From NCBI GenBank assembly GCA_027578815.1, contig JANBTH010000380.1:1-18746 (forward strand): DNA of 18,746 nt, written 5' to 3'. Numbering within the stretch: the stretch's first letter is position 1; the number at the start of each line of letters is the position of its first letter. Of this stretch, positions 14,664-18,746 are shown in pieces. The notes beneath the pieces were generated by a model. It searched no databases. It saw nothing but the letters and a program-made list of their open reading frames with translations, and was not told the DNA's origin. Made by a program: the position numbers and the translations under genes. This stretch comes from Coemansia sp. RSA 1804. Taxonomy: Eukaryota; Kickxellomycota; Kickxellomycetes; Kickxellales; Kickxellaceae.

Positions 14664-16557
14664 ATGGTAAATGCCACACTTGTGCTGTCTTTTGTCGGAG
14701 TGAATAGTATTTTCGTTCAGCTGCTAGATGCTTGAACTAGTGGGATTGAAAGCCGTCAGCCCTTGTCTTATCTCGCTAATGGTCATTCTTTCGGTTCTTG
14801 CCAGCTTGTTTACTGTAGGTCATTCTCGCATCTTCAATTTGTACAAAAACCGGCAAGGGTATGCATTATATTTAACGTCGCATTAGTTTCATGTTTTACA
14901 ATACCTATTGCTATATTACATTGACATGGCTTCTACTCCGTAACTAAAACATTCCTCTTGAAATCGTTATATTTACCCAATAGCCTTGGCCTCTCGGCAG
15001 TTTGTCGAGATGCCTCGCACACGCATCGAAGGGCTGCTGGCCTCGTTTCCAAAGCTGATGGTGCCTGGGCAGCAGCACACGACCGTTGAGACCGAAACGA
15101 TCCGATATGTATACCAGCCAATTGGCGAGGAAATGTTTGTAGTTCTTATCACCAGCCGCCAGAACAACATTGTCCAGGACATGGACACCCTACATCTGAT
15201 TGCTCGCGCAGTGTCCGACATTTGTGATGTTGGCGACCAGCAAGACGTTGTTTTCCATGGATTTGATATATTGCAGACATTTGAGGAGATAATCTCTCAA
15301 GGCTGCAGAGACAACGTCGATCTTGCCAAGCTCCGCACCATCAAGGAGATGGAGAGCCACGAAGAGAAGATCCAGGAGATGATCGAAAAAAACAAGGAGC
15401 TTGAGGCGAAGCAAGAAATGAAGCGCCAGGCCAAATTCTTTGACCAGCAGCGCAGAGAAGCGGCAAAGCGCGGGTTTTCCGACGGTGGAATGGGCTCGGG
15501 CGGATCAATGCTTAGCGGCGGACGCATGGGAAGCAGCTACGAGCCTCTTATCTCGCCGAGACCTGAACCGGTTCGTTCCTTTGGATCAGACTCTCCGCCT
15601 GCGCAATCTGCTGCTACCATCTCATCGGCTGCGCGCGGAATGCGGCTTGGGCGTAAGCCGAAGGGTGCCGACATTCTTGGTGCAATGAAGGACGAGGTTG
15701 GTCTTGCCCAAGAGTTTGAAGACAACCTGTCGATGAATGAAAAGGAGCCGCTGATTGCCGCAGGTTATGATGCTCCCTCTAGTTCTGCTCCAATGTCGGT
15801 GGAGGCAACGCCAGCTCGGCCCCCGATTGACATGAAAGGAGTGCACATCCAGATTGACGAGCGTATCACGGCAGTTGTTAACCGTGATGGCGGATCTGAA
15901 ATGATGGAGGTCAAGGGCGATCTGTCTCTTATCATTACTGACAGCAACTATGCCAACGTGCAGGTCAGCGTAGAGACAAATGATTCGCGCAACGCACAGG
16001 TGAAGACGCATCCAAAGATTGATAAGAGAAAATATCAGAACAGCTCTGTGCTTGCGCTAAAGGACCCATCTGGATCGTTCCCAGTGTCGCAGCCGATCGG
16101 GATTCTGAAATGGCGTATTGTCTCAGATGACGAGAGTGCTATACCACTTACCATTAACTGCTGGCCATCGCCGACTGGCAGCGGCACAGTGGACGTGAAC
16201 ATCGAGTACGAGCTTAACAATGCGGATCTCGAGCTGGAGGATGTCGTAGTAACGATTCCCATCCCTCCGGGAGCCCAGCCCACAGTGAGCGATGTTGATG
16301 GGGTCTATAATGTGGATCGGGCTCACAGTGTGCTACAGTGGCAGATACCAACTATCGACAGCAGCAACAAGGACGGTAGCCTGGACTTTAGCATTCCAGG
16401 CAACGACGCCGGCGTGTTTTTCCCCGTGCATGTGTCGTTTGCGTGCAAAAAGCCATACTATGGCATTTCTGTGACTGGTGTTACTACGCCCGACAGCCAG
16501 GACGTCGAGTTCTCACAGACAATATCGCTTGTGCCCGAGAACTATTCTGTTATCTAA
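14664..16557 (+). CDS. Coatomer subunit delta (delta-COP, RET2/ARCN1)
   Basis: Proposed join(14664..14666,14819..14858,14984..16557), 538 aa. Part of the F-subcomplex of the COPI coat, acting in Golgi-to-ER retrieval. The third exon encodes SRQFVEMPRTRIEGLLASFPKL, IRYVYQPIGE, NNIVQDMDTLHL and MESHEEKIQEMIEKNKELEA, all delta-COP signatures, a Gly/Ser-rich linker (about residues 170-290), and a C-terminal mu-homology domain ending NYSVI. On its own it lacks an ATG and the family's first ~15 residues. These are supplied by a 40-nt exon reading VILASSICTKTGK plus one base of an Ala codon, flanked by TGTAG and GTATGC. The initiator is an ATG followed directly by the GTAAAT donor. Both introns have CTAA-type branch sites 36-39 nt before TAG acceptors. 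Product certain; the ATG-only exon is inferred. Confidence 0.93.
14667..14818 (+). other. delta-COP intron 1 (152 nt)
   Basis: Donor GTAAAT directly after the ATG, acceptor TTTACTGTAG ending at 14818, CTAAT branch-like site at 14776-14780. The acceptor is supported by the conserved coding sequence that follows. The donor is chosen because it joins in phase 0 to the expected Val at position 2. Confidence 0.7.
14859..14983 (+). other. delta-COP intron 2 (125 nt)
   Basis: Donor GTATGC, acceptor CCCAATAG ending at 14983, CTAAA branch-like site at 14944-14948. Splicing joins AAG-G to CC-TTG, giving the conserved GKA-LASRQF sequence in phase 1. The intron is AT-rich relative to the flanking exons. 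Confidence 0.85.
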
Positions 16558-16973
16558 GAGCACAAGTCGCCATTCAAGGAGGAGCAAAATGGGTCTTTTG
16601 CTTGCGTTAACACATGAGATAATGATTCGTGCTATTGGACTAGTGCGTTCATTGCACCTCTTTCTTTTACTTTTTTTCTCTTTCGCCATTAAAACATCAA
16701 TCAATATAGTCTACCTTTCTTTTCAATGCGGTTTCCATGTGCAGTCTATTTAGATCTTCAAATCATGGTATCCAACTAGCGCCAACAGCTGCCAGATATT
16801 CCTCTGTTGTATTCCTCCCCATAAAGTCTGGAACCAGTCAGAAAATGGAAACATGTGCTGGATATCAAGCCAAGCCAGACGCGTGACCTACCAAACTCGC
16901 TTTAACTGTCAATCCCAATATCTCCCCGTCTTTAGTTCTTTAATTCTAAAAAGCGTATCCTAGAGCCATTGCA
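16558..16973. other. Intergenic: delta-COP 3' end and HIT1 promoter
   Basis: No ORF or RNA gene is supported in 416 bases. The first half is T-rich 3' region. A CATAAAGTC near 16820 and pyrimidine-rich sequence near 16920-16940 are the only promoter-like signals for the downstream gene. Confidence 0.4.
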
Positions 16974-17429
16974 ATGAGCGCCAATAGCAGCAGCACCGAG
17001 TTGTGTGCGGTTTGCAGCAGCGCAGCAGCAAAATACAAGTGCTCAAACTGCTACATCCGCTATTGCTCCGTCAAATGCTTCAAGGACCACAAGACCGAAA
17101 TATGCACAGCACCAAAAAAGGCCTCAAGCAGTGCAGCAGATTCCTCTGGTTTGGCAGGGGAAACAAAGGGTGTTCACACAACGAACGACCTTGGCCCCGA
17201 TATTGACGAGGAAGAGGAAGCAAAGCACCGGTTGACTGCGCAGGATCTTGCAAAGCTCGACAGCGCGCAGGATGTCAAACGGCTTCTGATGGACCCAGGC
17301 ATCAGAGCCATGGTGAATGACGTGTGCAAGGACCAGAACCCGGCCGAAGCGATCCGCGCGCTGAGACAGCGGTCTGATTTCGAGGAGCTGGTCCAGGCAC
17401 TGATCAATGCGACAGACAGCAGCACATAA
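16974..17429 (+). CDS. HIT zinc-finger protein (HIT1/ZNHIT3-like), box C/D snoRNP assembly
   Basis: 151 aa. The N-terminal HIT zinc finger has eight ligands in the expected spacing: Cys11, Cys14, Cys23, Cys26, Cys31, Cys35, His39 and Cys44 (YRYCSVKCFKDH type). An acidic linker (DIDEEEEAK) follows, then a helical C-terminal domain (about 85-146) whose LxSAQDVKRLLMDPGIRAMVNDV and AIRALRQRSDFEELVQALI segments match the ZNHIT3/Hit1 PAC-HIT region. Known role: with Rsa1/NUFIP it stabilises Snu13 during box C/D snoRNP assembly in the nucleus. The length is typical. The ATG sits in a good A-rich context (GCAATGA). It lies on the same strand as delta-COP but 416 nt away, so it is a separate transcript. 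Confidence 0.88.
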   Translation: MSANSSSTELCAVCSSAAAKYKCSNCYIRYCSVKCFKDHKTEICTAPKKASSSAADSSGLAGETKGVHTTNDLGPDIDEEEEAKHRLTAQDLAKLDSAQDVKRLLMDPGIRAMVNDVCKDQNPAEAIRALRQRSDFEELVQALINATDSST

Positions 17430-18261
17430 TGGCCGTCTATTATTAGAACGCCTTCCATCTCATGGGGTACATTGGATTGGATGAGGAGAAGACGACGATG
17501 TGAGGAAATACGGTGGCAGTACATGGCTTGACCAGGAAAGTTGGAGTTTGGCTCTTGGCGTGCAGCATGTGGACGTTTCTGCTGGCATTTCCTTCGTTAG
17601 GCATCCTTTCGGGGCCTTTTTATACTTTCCAGACAAGCACAGAAGTGAAGTAGTGGGATGTGTAGAATTCCAGGAACCTCCCCAAAACCCGATGTGGTTT
17701 TGACACCCTCTAAATCCACTGAAAAGTAGTGCAGGAGCCAAAAAAAACACCGGATTACCAGCAGCTGCACATGCAAGCCAGAACATGTTGCACCGTGTCC
17801 TCAGAATTTTGCAGACGAACAAACTCCAGAGATTGGGGAGAGTGTCATCTTATGTCTGGGCAGCAATGCCATGCTGTTTGCGCTTAATGTTTAGCTTCTC
17901 TTCTTTTCTTCTTCTTTCGAAGCCGGCTGCTTTGTTTTTTTTCCTTCTTTCTCTTTCTTGCATTTTCAAAACAGCACAAACTGAGTAAATATAGTCTTTT
18001 TTCTGGCTGGATATCGATTTGTTTGTTGTTTTGTTCCTCCTCCTCTTCTTCTACTTGATTATCTGCGTTGGACCGACCGGAAGTAACACATACACACCAG
18101 GACTGGCCGTCTATATACAGCGTGGTTCCTCACCAGCTTGTCTGCTCTTTAATACCACCGGTTACATGGCATCCCTGCCTCTACCGTAGCTGCTTATTTG
18201 TTTATTTGTTTATTTACTGCACCCTTTTTTATTTCACTTCATTTAGTTGCCGTTGTTCAGA
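17430..18261. promoter_or_regulatory. Intergenic and leader region upstream of the last gene
   Basis: No coding region is supported in 832 bases; open frames here start at non-ATG codons or lack any family resemblance. A T/C-rich block (about 17890-18060) precedes a TATATA at 18112-18117. The leader after it contains one upstream ATG at 18166 that opens a seven-residue uORF ending in TAG at 18187-18189, before the presumed start at 18262. Confidence 0.45.
18112..18117 (+). promoter_or_regulatory. TATA box of the right-edge gene
   Basis: TATATA following a CT-rich block, about 145 nt upstream of the ATG at 18262. Confidence 0.4.
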
Positions 18262-18746
18262 ATGCCAGCACGGCCAATGCCTCCAGCACCGGTGGCGAAA
18301 ACAACAGCTGCCGGAAGAAAGCAGTCACCGCTGCCACCACAGCCATCAGCGTTTGCAGTGCCGCATTCATCGTCGTTTTCTGGACCCAGTGGGTCGCTTA
18401 ACCGCGAACTGCCTCCTTTGCCACAGAAGCATTTGACTAGTATTGAGAAACCGATGTCGTCACTAAGTCTGGATGATAGTCCAGGCAGGGGCGGAGTAGC
18501 TGCTCAGCCGCCTGCCACACCAACGAAGAGTGTAAATGTTCCTGAGAGCATCAGAAAGCGAACGCAGGAAACAGCAACACACGCTGAAGCCCACAACGAG
18601 CCTTCGATGTCGCAGTGGAGCAATGACAAGGTAATCACCTACCAGTATGCTCTGCGATATGCGATGCTCCTGGACGCAGACAGCGCACAGCTGGCAGCCC
18701 GAACCCGCACCACCACCAACAAACAGGGCGGGGTGAGCAGTGCAGC
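18262..18746 (+). CDS. Unrecognised protein, N-terminal part (runs off the window)
   Basis: The frame from ATG 18262 is open to the last base (161 complete codons, no stop), so this is the 5' part of a longer gene. The translation begins MPARPMPPAPVAKTTAAGRK and is rich in Pro, Ser, Ala and Thr for about 100 residues, with RELPPLP at about 49-55 (an SH3-ligand-like PxLP stretch). It then becomes less biased around WSNDKVITYQYALRYAMLLDADSAQL, which looks helical and could be the start of a folded domain. I do not recognise the family. Alternative: CAG at 18258-18260 could be a splice acceptor and the first ATG could lie upstream, but I see no convincing upstream exon. Confidence 0.6.
   Translation, partial: MPARPMPPAPVAKTTAAGRKQSPLPPQPSAFAVPHSSSFSGPSGSLNRELPPLPQKHLTSIEKPMSSLSLDDSPGRGGVAAQPPATPTKSVNVPESIRKRTQETATHAEAHNEPSMSQWSNDKVITYQYALRYAMLLDADSAQLAARTRTTTNKQGGVSSA

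Noticed and set aside
14779..14820. ATG 14779 (reading MVIL) as the delta-COP start
   Set aside because: It resembles the delta-COP start and repeats the GGTCATTCT seen at 14818, but it is out of frame with the conserved exon. Using it as an exon end would need a 37-nt intron.
17460..17822. 120-codon minus-strand frame upstream of the last gene
   Set aside because: Non-ATG start, no recognisable domain, and it overlaps what looks like 3' and promoter sequence.

Overview
The window looks like nuclear DNA from a fungus. It has nine protein-coding genes on both strands with long pyrimidine-rich leaders, TATA-type promoters, and few introns, all of which sit at or near start codons. The gene set is eukaryotic housekeeping: ubiquitin-eL40, delta-COP, REV1, a HAL2/MET22 nucleotidase, a HIT1/ZNHIT3 zinc-finger protein and an NTR2/GCFC-like splicing factor. 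An intron-poor, possibly early-diverging (non-Dikarya) fungus fits, but the lineage is inference. There is no sign of a prokaryotic operon, mobile element, CRISPR array, tRNA or rRNA.

Layout. 1-1670: no supportable gene. 1673-5177 (+): promoter, long ATG-free leader, then a class I cyclic-nucleotide phosphodiesterase whose first short exon (2082-2138) is probably separated from the main exon by a 720-nt intron. 5459-6433 (-): a short-chain dehydrogenase with an in-frame poly-Asn microsatellite. 7159-8229 (+): NTR2/GCFC-like spliceosome disassembly protein. 8415-11315 (+): REV1 translesion polymerase with BRCT, catalytic core, two ubiquitin-binding motifs and C-terminal domain. 11367-12512 (-): 3'(2'),5'-bisphosphate nucleotidase with a predicted mitochondrial presequence, tail-to-tail with REV1. 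13614-14000 (+): ubiquitin-eL40 fusion with a probable 708-nt leader intron. 14664-16557 (+): delta-COP, whose N-terminus I reconstruct from an ATG-only exon and a 40-nt microexon. 16974-17429 (+): HIT1/ZNHIT3-like protein. 18262-18746 (+): the start of an unrecognised gene that runs off the window.

The genes do not form a pathway or a recognisable cluster. REV1 acts in DNA damage tolerance, NTR2 and HIT1 in RNP biology, delta-COP in Golgi traffic, and ubiquitin-eL40 in ribosome and ubiquitin supply. The phosphodiesterase and the nucleotidase both yield AMP, from cAMP and from PAP, but nothing suggests shared control. I found no evidence of an unknown multi-gene system. The most interesting material is in gene structure (start-codon introns with a shared splice grammar), in odd residues (a Ser at the expected invariant Gln of the phosphodiesterase, Ser55 in ubiquitin), in a predicted mitochondrial nucleotidase, in an AT-hook in REV1, and in structured intergenic elements near the ubiquitin gene.
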